Assembly: GCF_900178525.1 (NCBI RefSeq)
Contig: NZ_FXDJ01000009.1
Location: 124,001-188,000, forward strand
Length of the DNA: 64,000 nucleotides
Direction: 5' to 3'
Origin: Massilibacteroides vaginae
GTDB taxonomy: Bacteria; Bacteroidota; Bacteroidia; Bacteroidales; Tannerellaceae
The notes beneath the pieces were generated by a model, which was given only the letters and a program-made list of their open reading frames with translations, did not search any database and was not told where the DNA came from. Position 1 is the first letter of the stretch. Each line of letters begins with the position of its first letter. A program made the position numbers and the translations under genes. Below, piece by piece: positions 26,430 through 35,589 of the stretch.

Positions 26430-27815
26430 TTATTTGTTTTTTACGATTTGTGCCATGAACTCAGCTTCGCATACTAGTTTCTCTCCTACAAAGACATGGC
26501 CTTTCATGGAAGAAATTCCTCTTCGAATAGGTGCTAATAATTCTAAGCGGAAAAATAAAGTATCACCGGGAACAACCATTTGTCTGAACTTAACACCGTC
26601 GATTTTCATAAAGTAGGTAGAATATCGTTCGGGTTCATCAACAGAGTTCAATACCAAAAGACCACCAATCTGTGCCATTGCTTCAACAAGCAAAACACCC
26701 GGCATAACCGGTTCCTGTGGGAAGTGCCCTTGAAAAAAGGGTTCGTTTACGGTTACATTCTTTACCCCTACAATGCGCTCTCCGCCTATCTCAAGAATCT
26801 TATCCACTAACAAGAACGGATAACGGTGCGGTAATAGCTCTTTAATTCTGTTTATATCCATAACAGGGGGTATATTCGGATTATAAACAGGTGCCTGAAT
26901 TTCGTTAAGTTTAATCTCTTTCCTGATCAGTTTAGCCAACTGATTATTAATCTTATGCCCCGGACGAGTAGCGATAATTCTTCCTTTGATAGGCTTTCCT
27001 ATCAAGGCTAAATCGCCAATTACATCAATCAGTTTATGTCTTGCCGGTTCATTATCATACACCAGCGGTTTGTTGTTTATATATCCCAGTTCGTCAATAC
27101 TCTTATGTGGGATATTCATTTTATCAGCCAGTTTGTTTAAATCTTCCTGCGCTATTTTTTTGTCGTAGATAACAATCGCGTTATCTAAATCCCCTCCCTT
27201 AATAAGATTGTTCTTAAGTAGCATTTCCACTTCTCTTACAAAAACGAAAGTTCTTGAAGAAGCAATCTGGTCGGCAAACTCAGAAAAGTCATTTAATGTT
27301 GCGAACTGATTGGATAAAACAGGTGAGTCAAAAGATATTAATGCGTGTACACTAAAATTATCGTCCGGCAATATAATTAATGAAGAACCGGTTTCCTCGT
27401 CTTTAACTTCGATTTTCTGTTTTACAATATAATAATCTTTAGGTGCGTTTTGTTCAACCACACCGGATTCTATAATGCCTTGCGTATAACAGATTGAGCT
27501 TCCGTCCAAAATAGGGAACTCAGGAGCGTCTACTTCAATTAGGCAGTTATCTATTTCGAAAGCATATAAAGCAGCCATCGCATGCTCTATAGTACTGATT
27601 TGTATTCCGTTTTTTGAAATTACAGTTCCCCGTTGGGTTCCGATTACATTTTCAGCAAGCGCATCAATGACCGGTGCTTCTTCCAAATCAATACGTTTTA
27701 TTTTATACCCATGATTGTCCGGGGCAGGATTAAAAGTTATATGTATATCCAATCCGGTATGTAGCCCCTTACCTTCAAGAGAGAAGCTTTTCGCAAGCGT
27801 TTTCTGTTTTTGCAT
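26430..27815 (-). CDS. lpxC-fabZ: Bifunctional LpxC / FabZ fusion (deacetylase and hydroxyacyl-ACP dehydratase)
   Basis: Protein of 461 residues. Residues 1-300 are the zinc-dependent LpxC deacetylase (KSFSLEGKGLHTGLDI; zinc His in STIEHAMAAL, about residue 78; HKLIDVIGDLALIG). Residues 318-461 are the FabZ hotdog dehydratase (LLPHRYPFLLVDKILE; GHFPQEPVMPGVLLVEAMAQ with the catalytic His and Glu). The fusion joins the committed lipid A step to fatty acid elongation and is characteristic of Bacteroidota. It starts 16 bp after lpxD. The two domains could be balanced through one translation rate. Confidence 0.97.
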   Translation of the reverse strand: MQKQKTLAKSFSLEGKGLHTGLDIHITFNPAPDNHGYKIKRIDLEEAPVIDALAENVIGTQRGTVISKNGIQISTIEHAMAALYAFEIDNCLIEVDAPEFPILDGSSICYTQGIIESGVVEQNAPKDYYIVKQKIEVKDEETGSSLIILPDDNFSVHALISFDSPVLSNQFATLNDFSEFADQIASSRTFVFVREVEMLLKNNLIKGGDLDNAIVIYDKKIAQEDLNKLADKMNIPHKSIDELGYINNKPLVYDNEPARHKLIDVIGDLALIGKPIKGRIIATRPGHKINNQLAKLIRKEIKLNEIQAPVYNPNIPPVMDINRIKELLPHRYPFLLVDKILEIGGERIVGVKNVTVNEPFFQGHFPQEPVMPGVLLVEAMAQIGGLLVLNSVDEPERYSTYFMKIDGVKFRQMVVPGDTLFFRLELLAPIRRGISSMKGHVFVGEKLVCEAEFMAQIVKNK

Positions 27816-27831
27816 ACTTTTCGTAAATTGT

Positions 27832-28872
27832 TTATTTGTTTCTTTCTTGTTTCAACAGCTCAACCTCTCTTTGCAATTCCCCAATCGTGCGATAAATATC
27901 CGGTAATCTCCCAAACACGGCACTTGAACGGAAAAACAGCTTGGAATCAATAGCTGGAGCTCCTAACAATGTTTTGCCTTCTTTCACATCACTAATAACT
28001 CCTGCTTGAGCACCGAGTGATACGTTGTCGGCTATTTTAATATGACCGGCCAAACCAGCCTGTCCTCCTAACATACAATGCTTACCTACTTTTACAGATC
28101 CGGCAATACCTACTTGCGCGGCCATAACTGTATTATCTCCGACCTCTACGTTATGCCCAATCTGAACGAGGTTGTCAAGCTTAACACCTTTGTGAATGAT
28201 CGTTGAACCCATTACCGCTCTGTCTACGGTTGTATTTGCTCCAATCTCCACATCATCTTCAATGATCACATTTCCTATTTGCGGAATCTTCTTATATACG
28301 TCACCTTCGGGAGCAAAACCAAACCCATCAGCGCCCAATACCGATCCGGCGTGAAAGATACAGTTTTTCCCGATATTACAACCACTGTAGATCGTAACAT
28401 GCGGATAAATTATTGTATTATCACCTATCGAAACGTGATCTCCTATATAAACATAAGGATATATCTTACAGCCTTTGCCTATTTTCACATTTTCGCCGAT
28501 ATAAGCAAAGTTACCTATATAGCATTGTTCTTCAATAACCGCGGTTTCAGAGATGAAGGCAGTTGAGGCAGTGCCGGATTTATTTTCTTTGGCTTTTTCA
28601 ACTAAGTTCATCAGGATTGCAAGTGCGGAGTAGGCATTTTCAACTTTAATTAAAGTTGCATTAATCGCTTTAGCCGGAATAAAATCCTGATTTACCAGTA
28701 CGATACTCGCTTCAGTATCATAAATATAATGCTCGTATTTGGGATTTGCGAGAAAACTAAGTGTTCCGGGCCTACCTTCCTCAATTTTGGAAAAATTGTT
28801 CACCCTCACACTTGGATCACCTTCTACAACCCCATTCAAGACATTTGCTATTTCCTGAGCTGAAAACTCCAT
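27832..28872 (-). CDS. lpxD: UDP-3-O-(3-hydroxyacyl)glucosamine N-acyltransferase
   Basis: Protein of 346 residues, third enzyme of lipid A synthesis. The N-terminal uridine-binding domain (about 1-100; [20 protein letters not shown]) precedes a hexapeptide-repeat left-handed helix. The catalytic His lies in [16 protein letters not shown] (about residue 240). A short C-terminal helix follows. It is the first gene of the lpx run; no clear -7 box is found in the 97-bp gap upstream, so it may be read from the purM-prfA-pyrF unit. Confidence 0.97.
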   Translation of the reverse strand: MEFSAQEIANVLNGVVEGDPSVRVNNFSKIEEGRPGTLSFLANPKYEHYIYDTEASIVLVNQDFIPAKAINATLIKVENAYSALAILMNLVEKAKENKSGTASTAFISETAVIEEQCYIGNFAYIGENVKIGKGCKIYPYVYIGDHVSIGDNTIIYPHVTIYSGCNIGKNCIFHAGSVLGADGFGFAPEGDVYKKIPQIGNVIIEDDVEIGANTTVDRAVMGSTIIHKGVKLDNLVQIGHNVEVGDNTVMAAQVGIAGSVKVGKHCMLGGQAGLAGHIKIADNVSLGAQAGVISDVKEGKTLLGAPAIDSKLFFRSSAVFGRLPDIYRTIGELQREVELLKQERNK

Positions 28873-28969
28873 TATACCAATATTAAAGTATGTAATCTTA
28901 ATTATTTTGCGATCTTTATCATAAAGACAGCCTACAAATTTGGGAAAAATTATTGAAACTTTTCTCTAT

Positions 28970-29806
28970 CTATACATGAATAATTCGTTTATCATTCAAA
29001 TAGACAGTCATTTCCTGTTGCACAGCCTTGGCTTCCCTTGCCGCAACCTCTGCAAATCGTTCCGTATTATCAGCATAAATTATCGCTCTTGATGAGTTTA
29101 CCAACAAGCCGCAATCTTTGTTCATACCATATTCCGCAACGTCTTTCAGACTACCACCCTGCGCGCCAACTCCGGGCACAAGTAAAAAATGATTTGGGGC
29201 AACTTTTCTCACATCCTCAAACGTTTTGCCGTGTGTAGCACCTACTACATACATCATTTGGTCGTCATTTGCCCAAGCCTGAGACTTTCTTAAAACAGTT
29301 TCGAATAAGAGTTCGCCATTTTCATCCCTTGTCATTTGGAAATCATGAGATCCCTTGTTGGATGTTAGCGCCAAAAGGATAACCCAACTTTCCGGATAGA
29401 TAAGGAATGGCTTTACGCTATCTTCGCCCATATAAGGAGCCACCGTTACGGCATTAACTTTCATGTGATCGAAAAAGGAACGGGCATACATTTCTGACGT
29501 ATTGCCAATATCGCCACGTTTAGCATCCGCGATAATAAACTGATCGGGGTAATTTTCTTTAATATAAGCGATCGTTTTCTCCAAAGAAATTAATCCCGCC
29601 ACCCCTGTACTTTCATAAAAAGCAAGGTTTGGTTTATACGCTACACAGTAAGGTGCAGTTGCATCAACAATTGCCTTATTAAAAGCAAAAAGAGGATCTT
29701 CGTCTTTCAATAAATGTGATGGAATTTTTTTGATATCCGTATCTAAACCGACACAAAGGAAAGATTGCTTCCGTTTTATGTTTTCAATTAATTCTTTTCT
29801 TGTCAT
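28970..29806 (-). CDS. pyrF: Orotidine 5'-phosphate decarboxylase
   Basis: Protein of 278 residues that converts OMP to UMP in pyrimidine synthesis. The catalytic Lys and Asp pair is in [18 protein letters not shown] (about residues 92-109). The length and sequence ([25 protein letters not shown]) fit the longer type common in Bacteroidota rather than the 230-residue E. coli type. It is the third gene after purM and prfA on the same strand, 53 bp after prfA. Confidence 0.96.
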   Translation of the reverse strand: MTRKELIENIKRKQSFLCVGLDTDIKKIPSHLLKDEDPLFAFNKAIVDATAPYCVAYKPNLAFYESTGVAGLISLEKTIAYIKENYPDQFIIADAKRGDIGNTSEMYARSFFDHMKVNAVTVAPYMGEDSVKPFLIYPESWVILLALTSNKGSHDFQMTRDENGELLFETVLRKSQAWANDDQMMYVVGATHGKTFEDVRKVAPNHFLLVPGVGAQGGSLKDVAEYGMNKDCGLLVNSSRAIIYADNTERFAEVAAREAKAVQQEMTVYLNDKRIIHV

Positions 29807-29859
29807 TGTTTATTTCTTTTAATTATTCGGGCACACTTCACACAGAAGGAGTATTCAGA

Positions 29860-30945
29860 TCAAAACTCTGCCTCTTTCAATCGCTCAGCATTCTCGGCAA
29901 TGATCAATTTATCGATAACCTCCTGAATGTTTCCATCCATAAAATCAGACAGATTATATATTGTATAATTAATACGATGGTCCGTAATGCGCCCTTGCGG
30001 ATAATTATAGGTCCGTATTTTTGCCGAACGATCACCGGATGAAACCATAGTTTTCCGTTTTCCGGCTATTTCATCCAGGTATTTCTGATATTCCATATTA
30101 TAAATACGACTTCTCAGCTCAGTTAATGCCTTCGCTTTATTTTTCAATTGCGATTTTTCATCCTGACATTGCACGGCAATACCTGTGGGAATATGTACAA
30201 GTCGCACGGCCGAATAAGTAGTATTAACCGATTGTCCGCCATGGCCCGAGGCACAAAAAATGTCTGTACGAATATCCGATTCTTTAATTTCCACATCAAA
30301 CTCGTCGGCTTCCGGCAATACTGCCACAGTAGCGGCTGAAGTATGCACTCTGCCCTGTGTTTCCGTTTGAGGTATCCGTTGCACCCGGTGAACGCCCGAT
30401 TCATATTTCAGCGTTCCGTATACATTATCACCCGTAACGGTAAAAATAACTTCTTTAAAACCACCTGAAGTACCTTCAGTGCTGCTTGTTTGCTCAATTT
30501 TCCAACCTTTATTTTCGCAAAACCGAACATACATACGATACAAGTCTCCGGCAAAGATAGCGGCTTCGTCACCTCCTGTTCCTCCACGGATTTCTACAAT
30601 CGCGTTTTTTTCATCTTGCGGATCAGCCGGCACCAACAAAAGTTTTATTTCTTCCTCAAGTTCCGGAATACGATTTGTGCATAATTCCAACTCTTCACGA
30701 GCCATTTCACGCATTTCCGCATCCTGTTCAGTGTCTAAGATAGCCCTTGCTTCGGCTAATCCTTCCTGTGTTCTGATGTATTCAAGACGCGCAAGGTTTA
30801 TTTTCTCAAGTTCACGATACTCCTTAGTAAGTTTGACAAATCTTTTCATATCGGATATAACCGATGGGTCGGTAATCAGTGTACCAACCTCTTCAAACCT
30901 ACTCACTAAGCCACTCAGTCTCGTTAACAAATCACTCTCAATCAT
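29860..30945 (-). CDS. prfA: Peptide chain release factor 1
   Basis: Protein of 361 residues that ends translation at UAA and UAG codons. The GGQ motif is in ASGHGGQSVNTTYSAVRLVH (about residue 231), needed for peptidyl-tRNA hydrolysis. The anticodon-mimic region (HRVQRIPQTETQGRVHTS) is also present; the full RF-1 length and the absence of an internal frameshift argue against RF-2. It is separated from purM by 9 bp, so the two genes are co-transcribed. Confidence 0.97.
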   Translation of the reverse strand: MIESDLLTRLSGLVSRFEEVGTLITDPSVISDMKRFVKLTKEYRELEKINLARLEYIRTQEGLAEARAILDTEQDAEMREMAREELELCTNRIPELEEEIKLLLVPADPQDEKNAIVEIRGGTGGDEAAIFAGDLYRMYVRFCENKGWKIEQTSSTEGTSGGFKEVIFTVTGDNVYGTLKYESGVHRVQRIPQTETQGRVHTSAATVAVLPEADEFDVEIKESDIRTDIFCASGHGGQSVNTTYSAVRLVHIPTGIAVQCQDEKSQLKNKAKALTELRSRIYNMEYQKYLDEIAGKRKTMVSSGDRSAKIRTYNYPQGRITDHRINYTIYNLSDFMDGNIQEVIDKLIIAENAERLKEAEF

Positions 30946-30954
30946 GCGTATATT

Positions 30955-32121
30955 TTAGTAAAGGAAGCGACCTTTTTCACTTTCAATTATTAATTGATTA
31001 TTTTTGGATTCTTCAACAAAACCAACAATTTGAGCATCTACTCCAAAAGATTTACTTATAGAAATAATTTCTTTCGCATATTGTGGCGCAATGTAAATTT
31101 CCATACGGTGTCCCATATTGAAAACCTTATACATCTCTTCCCACGCCGTGCCACTTTGTTCCTGAATAATGCGGAAAAGAGGAGGAATAGGAAATAAATT
31201 ATTCTTTACAACACGTTTATTCTTTACAAAATGCAGCACCTTAGTTTGCGCGCCTCCCGAGCAATGCACCATTCCATGCACTTTCGGTCTGAACCGATCC
31301 AATATTTTTTTAATAATCGGTGCATAGGTGCGGGTTGGCGAAAGCACTAATTTGCCGGCATCTATACCCAGTTTATCAATCGTGTCTGTCAATTTCAGTC
31401 CGCCCGAATAGATCAAATCAGCAGGCACCTGCGGATCAAAACTTTCCGGATACTTAGTGGCCAGATAATTCGAGAATACATCGTGACGGGCAGAGGTCAG
31501 CCCATTACTACCCATCCCTCCATTGTATTCTTTTTCGTACGTAGCTTTACCATACGACGACATTCCGACGATAACATCTCCTTCTTGAATATTCTTATTA
31601 TCAATAACCTCACTACGCTTCATCCGGCAAGTAACCGTACTGTCTACAATAATTGTACGAACCAAGTCGCCCACATCAGCCGTTTCTCCGCCTGTTGCGT
31701 AACAACCAACTCCTAATTCCTGCAATTCTTTCAACAACTCATCGGTACCGTTAATAATAGCCGAAATCACTTCTCCGGGTATTAATAATTTATTCCGTCC
31801 TATGGTAGAAGAAACAAGAATATTATCGGTAGCCCCAACGCACAAGAGATCATCTATATTCATAATCAACGCATCCTGTGCGATTCCTTTCCACACAGAA
31901 ATATCACCGGTCTCTTTCCAATAGAGGTAAGCCAGCGATGATTTTGTGCCGGCACCGTCAGCATGCATTATATTACAATACTCCGGATCACCTCCTAATA
32001 TGTCAGGAATTATTTTACAAAAAGCCTGAGGGAAAATCCCTTTGTCAATGTTCTTTATGGCGTTATGCACATCTTCCTTTGAAGCCGAAACGCCACGCAA
32101 ATTATAACGTTGATTATCCAT
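30955..32121 (-). CDS. purM: Phosphoribosylformylglycinamidine cyclo-ligase (AIR synthase) family
   Basis: Protein of 388 residues in the PurM/AIR synthase-related family. It would close the imidazole ring in purine synthesis using ATP. Motifs include ADGAGTKSSLAYLYWKETGD (substrate/ATP site), ALIMNIDDLLCVGATDNILV and YATGGETADVGDLVRT. It is about 40 residues longer than E. coli PurM, as is common in Bacteroidota; activity is inferred from family. A -7 box lies 21 bp upstream, making this the first gene of the purM-prfA-pyrF operon. Confidence 0.9.
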   Translation of the reverse strand: MDNQRYNLRGVSASKEDVHNAIKNIDKGIFPQAFCKIIPDILGGDPEYCNIMHADGAGTKSSLAYLYWKETGDISVWKGIAQDALIMNIDDLLCVGATDNILVSSTIGRNKLLIPGEVISAIINGTDELLKELQELGVGCYATGGETADVGDLVRTIIVDSTVTCRMKRSEVIDNKNIQEGDVIVGMSSYGKATYEKEYNGGMGSNGLTSARHDVFSNYLATKYPESFDPQVPADLIYSGGLKLTDTIDKLGIDAGKLVLSPTRTYAPIIKKILDRFRPKVHGMVHCSGGAQTKVLHFVKNKRVVKNNLFPIPPLFRIIQEQSGTAWEEMYKVFNMGHRMEIYIAPQYAKEIISISKSFGVDAQIVGFVEESKNNQLIIESEKGRFLY

Positions 32122-32141
32122 TACTTATATTCTTTGGTGCA

Positions 32142-32149
32142 CAAAGGTA
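32142..32149 (-). promoter_or_regulatory. -7 box of the purM-prfA-pyrF operon
   Basis: The minus-strand sequence TACCTTTG is a perfect TAnnTTTG box, 21 bp before the purM start. No TTTG is seen at the -33 position. Confidence 0.65.
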
Positions 32150-32297
32150 ATATATTTCTGTTACTAATCTTTAGTTTTGATTCATCACCTTTTCAAGGAA
32201 GCAATCGTATTTTTTACGTAAAAGAGACAATTCAACAGAAATTCGCAGAAGTAAAAAAGGAAGGTTGTTCCGGCAGATATGACTCTACTTAAATTCT

Positions 32298-32507
32298 TGC
32301 TTTTTTAAGTTAAAAACAGCTCTTTTTCTTCTGTTTTTACGAAATCGCTATATAGCTAATAATCAAACGATTGCATGCATCGAAAAACATAAAGGTTATT
32401 TTTCCAAACATAAAGGTTATTTTCGGAAAAATAAAGGATATCTTTTAAAATATATAGTATTGCAAAAAAACACCTCTGAGATAAGGGAAAATTTGAATTG
32501 TTAATTT
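32298..32507 (+). repeat. 21-bp phased intergenic repeat, copy 4 (full length)
   Basis: ATAAAGG starts at 32389, 32410 and 32431, and the fourth unit ATATAGT at 32452, all 21 bp apart. TGCTTTTTTAAGTTAAAA at 32298 lies exactly 91 bp before the first unit, as in copy 2. TTGAATTGTTAATTT starts at 32493, 41 bp after the fourth unit (40 in copy 2). AAAAACAG and CTGTTTTT (32312-32338) can form a perfect 8-bp stem in the upstream arm. The rest of the 515-bp gap between purM and the fimbrial locus holds only the purM -7 box and a terminator. Confidence 0.92.
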
Positions 32508-32553
32508 GTTGGAATTAACATTCACTTCAACCGGTAATTCCGACAAACGCGCT

Positions 32554-32612
32554 AAAAAAAAATCATCCACTGTTAGTCGAAGATGTAAAGTTCTTCGAGT
32601 AACAGTGGATGA
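32554..32612 (-). terminator. Terminator of the fimbrial locus
   Basis: Perfect 13-bp arms TCATCCACTGTTA (32563-32575) and TAACAGTGGATGA (32600-32612), with a smaller nested stem TCGAA/TTCGA in the loop. On the minus strand it is followed by nine T residues. It lies 25 bp after the last fimbrial gene. Confidence 0.92.
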
Positions 32613-32637
32613 CTAAACAATTCGTTATATAAGTAGT

Positions 32638-35550
32638 TTAACGATTTATTCCATACTGCTCGGCGTAATCAACAGCCCATGTAAGAATATTACCAAAAAG
32701 TTTAGAGTTGCTCACTGTAAATTTTGATGGTGTATAATTCGTACGGTCAATCGGCTGATAAGCTGCATTAATTGCAAACGGACAATAGTCTATCATTCCC
32801 ACATAAGTAGGCCCGATATAGCGTTTATCATTAGATATAAAGCCACCATCACCGACAAACACAAACGGTTTCTTTTGATAACGGAAGAAACAAGGTTTTC
32901 CATCATGTTTACGGGTGTTATATACAACAACATCATTCATTGGAATTCCGCCAAAACCATGTACAAAGTAACCATCGGTACCCCATGAGGCTCCTCTTAA
33001 ATCGCCAAACATACCATTCAGAATCATATCATCCTTATATTGATTTCCGGTCGGTAATCGAAAGGCAAATTCATGCATCGCAATCGCTTCGTTCTTTCCG
33101 GTTAACGTCGAGCCCAAAATAGCACCCGCCATTTTATTAATACTCTTTTCAGACGGATAATATTCATTGAACATCAGGAATACACCTCCCTTATCCACGA
33201 AATTAGAGATAGCGCTTATCGCTCCATCAGTAAAGTCTATTGCCTGACCGGTGAGAATAATATCCGGTTTAAATCCGGACAACATCTGATTTAAATAATC
33301 TTCTTTTATTCTCTCTCCGGCCATTCCTCTTCCGGCAGTCATATATTCAATATGAAAGGCGTTATTAGCAGCATAACTATCCGTTTTATTTGGATAATTA
33401 CCGGGATGTCTGTAATTGCTCGGAAATTGCTCCATGGTAACGGTACTTTTAGGATCAATACCAAAATTGATACTTGCATCTACAAAGGCGCGTGATCCGG
33501 TGTTAGGTTCCAACATATATCCAAATCTATAGATCGCATTAGCTCCTATAGCCAGAATTCGCTTCGTTTTGTAACCGAAAAGAATTGTTGTATTGGCACA
33601 CGAACTATTATTCACCGAGTTCGAGTTAATGATAAGTTTGTCAATGCGTGTAAGAATTCCGTCAAGTTTGTCAGGATTATTCGGGTCATACGGATCTTTG
33701 ACAGGCGTACCCGATCCTTGTAGTTTTATCGTATAAACATACTTGTTGTTCTGGTAAACACCTTGCTTATCCAACTTGCCGTCGAAAGCAAACTGTATAC
33801 CTTTCCGTTTCTCCGAATAAATATTCAGATGGGTTTGATTTGTATACAAATCTTTAGAAGAGCTGATTTTAACTTCCAGATAATTAGAATAGTTCAATTC
33901 AACACCTTCACGATACTTTCCATTAACTACAGTCTCTTCACACATCAAGCTGTATTCAACATTTGCCGCTTTTTGTGTTACTTTAATACTGAATTCCATG
34001 TTGTCTACCGTTACATGCAAAACATCTGAGATTTCACCGGCCGAAGTACCTCCTCCTCCAATGTTTTCTTTATTGGTCTGGATTACAAGTGAATTAGCAG
34101 GAATTAACGGACCGCCTGAATGCTGTACATCTTTTAAGTACACCAAAGCCTGAAACCTTGAATGGTAATCGGTTCCTGTTGAATTCCATTTGAAAGTTAA
34201 ATTTTTATATTTGAAGAATCCCGGATAACCTGGTATAGCACCAGATTCAACAAACTTAATATTCGTAGTAAAGGGTATAGCAACACCGATCAATGGATAT
34301 ATCGAATTATTATATACCGGATAATTGGCGTTAAGAACTACTTCCCGATCTTTAATCTGGAAGAATTTATTTCCTTGAACAAACATATTCAAAGGCACTT
34401 CATTCCAAACCGAAACATTTAATTCCATCGGAGTTACAATGCTATGCAACGCCTGCTCCGGTTCTTTAAAGCCTGGACTGTTTACCGCCTTAATGTTAAA
34501 CACATGACGATGGTTACGAAGTACTTCTTTATAGCTATCTACCTTGCTTATAACACCATCTTTGGTGTACGATGCAAAATCGGCGCGATAAAACGTTTCC
34601 TCTCCACCCTTGTAATGACCACCAATTACCAAACAAGGCACATCGTCCATCGACACGAAAGAAGACGAAGATGGCAGCATAACAGATTCGGGTATATATA
34701 TTTCACGAATGTATTTATTAGCCGGCGAATTCAATTTATAAAGCAACGGGTAAGCATCTGCAACAGATCTGTCGGTTGTAGATGTTCCATTAGACAGATT
34801 AAATTCTGCGTCATCAGGTATGTAACTGCTGATCACGTCATCCTTATTGATATTCATTTTATCGGTTGAAGTAGCCACATAAGCTTTATTCATTGTGCGA
34901 TAAACTCGTATACTGGAAATCTTGAAATTTGACAGTCCGTCTACCTCTTCCGTTTGATTACCTTGCGTTTGCGCTTTAAAGTTCAGCCCCACATCCACTC
35001 TGGCTAATGCTCTGAAAAGAGACACCGAGATGCTTTTGTTAGCATCTACCGTCACGATGTTTCTAGTCTCGCCCCACATAGGAATATAGGATCTGTCTCC
35101 ATTAGTAGCCCATGTAGACGAGCAGGCAAACGTGAATTCATTTAATGCTTCTTCTTTTGCAACACCATCGGCAATCGACAATTTCGGTGCGTTTGCCAAT
35201 ATCACAAAACGATACTCCGCTTTGTCTAATGGCATTTTTACTGTCAATTGCGTGTTGGATGAGCTTGTTACCTCACCCACATTCCGATAAACTTCCGCCG
35301 TTGCAGTATTCTCAAACACCAATACCTGAAGATTCTTTATCGCCTTTTCCTGACTAACATCCATGGCCCGGGTTATACTCTCCGTAGTTTCAACACCCGG
35401 AACCAGCAGATCCAGCGTTACTAAAGCTGCATTCTCATTTGCAATTCGTTTATCCCCTTCGTAACTATCTGAGCAGCTCAAGGCAGACAGTAGTATAAAC
35501 AGGCAACAAACACCTTTAAACCATTGTTTTAATACTATATTTAGATTCAT
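32638..35550 (-). CDS. Large fimbrial accessory lipoprotein (DUF4906-type), paralogue 2
   Basis: Protein of 970 residues. The lipobox LSALSC gives a lipidated Cys at about residue 26. Then comes a fimbrillin-like N-terminal domain containing TRAMD (about residue 62), LQVLVFE and FRALARVDVGLNF, shared with the next gene. The middle has repeated beta domains. The last 250 residues look like an alpha/beta domain (PDIILTGQAIDFTD, FVDKGGVFLMFNEYYPS) and end in AVDYAEQYG. This fits the DUF4906-type tip or accessory subunits of Mfa/Fim fimbriae; the TR|A site may be a maturation cleavage point. It is the last gene of the fimbrial run, 39 bp after its paralogue. Confidence 0.75.
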   Translation of the reverse strand: MNLNIVLKQWFKGVCCLFILLSALSCSDSYEGDKRIANENAALVTLDLLVPGVETTESITRAMDVSQEKAIKNLQVLVFENTATAEVYRNVGEVTSSSNTQLTVKMPLDKAEYRFVILANAPKLSIADGVAKEEALNEFTFACSSTWATNGDRSYIPMWGETRNIVTVDANKSISVSLFRALARVDVGLNFKAQTQGNQTEEVDGLSNFKISSIRVYRTMNKAYVATSTDKMNINKDDVISSYIPDDAEFNLSNGTSTTDRSVADAYPLLYKLNSPANKYIREIYIPESVMLPSSSSFVSMDDVPCLVIGGHYKGGEETFYRADFASYTKDGVISKVDSYKEVLRNHRHVFNIKAVNSPGFKEPEQALHSIVTPMELNVSVWNEVPLNMFVQGNKFFQIKDREVVLNANYPVYNNSIYPLIGVAIPFTTNIKFVESGAIPGYPGFFKYKNLTFKWNSTGTDYHSRFQALVYLKDVQHSGGPLIPANSLVIQTNKENIGGGGTSAGEISDVLHVTVDNMEFSIKVTQKAANVEYSLMCEETVVNGKYREGVELNYSNYLEVKISSSKDLYTNQTHLNIYSEKRKGIQFAFDGKLDKQGVYQNNKYVYTIKLQGSGTPVKDPYDPNNPDKLDGILTRIDKLIINSNSVNNSSCANTTILFGYKTKRILAIGANAIYRFGYMLEPNTGSRAFVDASINFGIDPKSTVTMEQFPSNYRHPGNYPNKTDSYAANNAFHIEYMTAGRGMAGERIKEDYLNQMLSGFKPDIILTGQAIDFTDGAISAISNFVDKGGVFLMFNEYYPSEKSINKMAGAILGSTLTGKNEAIAMHEFAFRLPTGNQYKDDMILNGMFGDLRGASWGTDGYFVHGFGGIPMNDVVVYNTRKHDGKPCFFRYQKKPFVFVGDGGFISNDKRYIGPTYVGMIDYCPFAINAAYQPIDRTNYTPSKFTVSNSKLFGNILTWAVDYAEQYGINR

Positions 35551-35589
35551 ATCGTATTCGTATAATTAATTCATAATTCAGTATCCGAA

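Noticed and set aside
32110-32292. Plus-strand 60-codon frame next to purM
   Set aside because: It overlaps the purM start and promoter, and shows no ribosome-binding site or family pattern.
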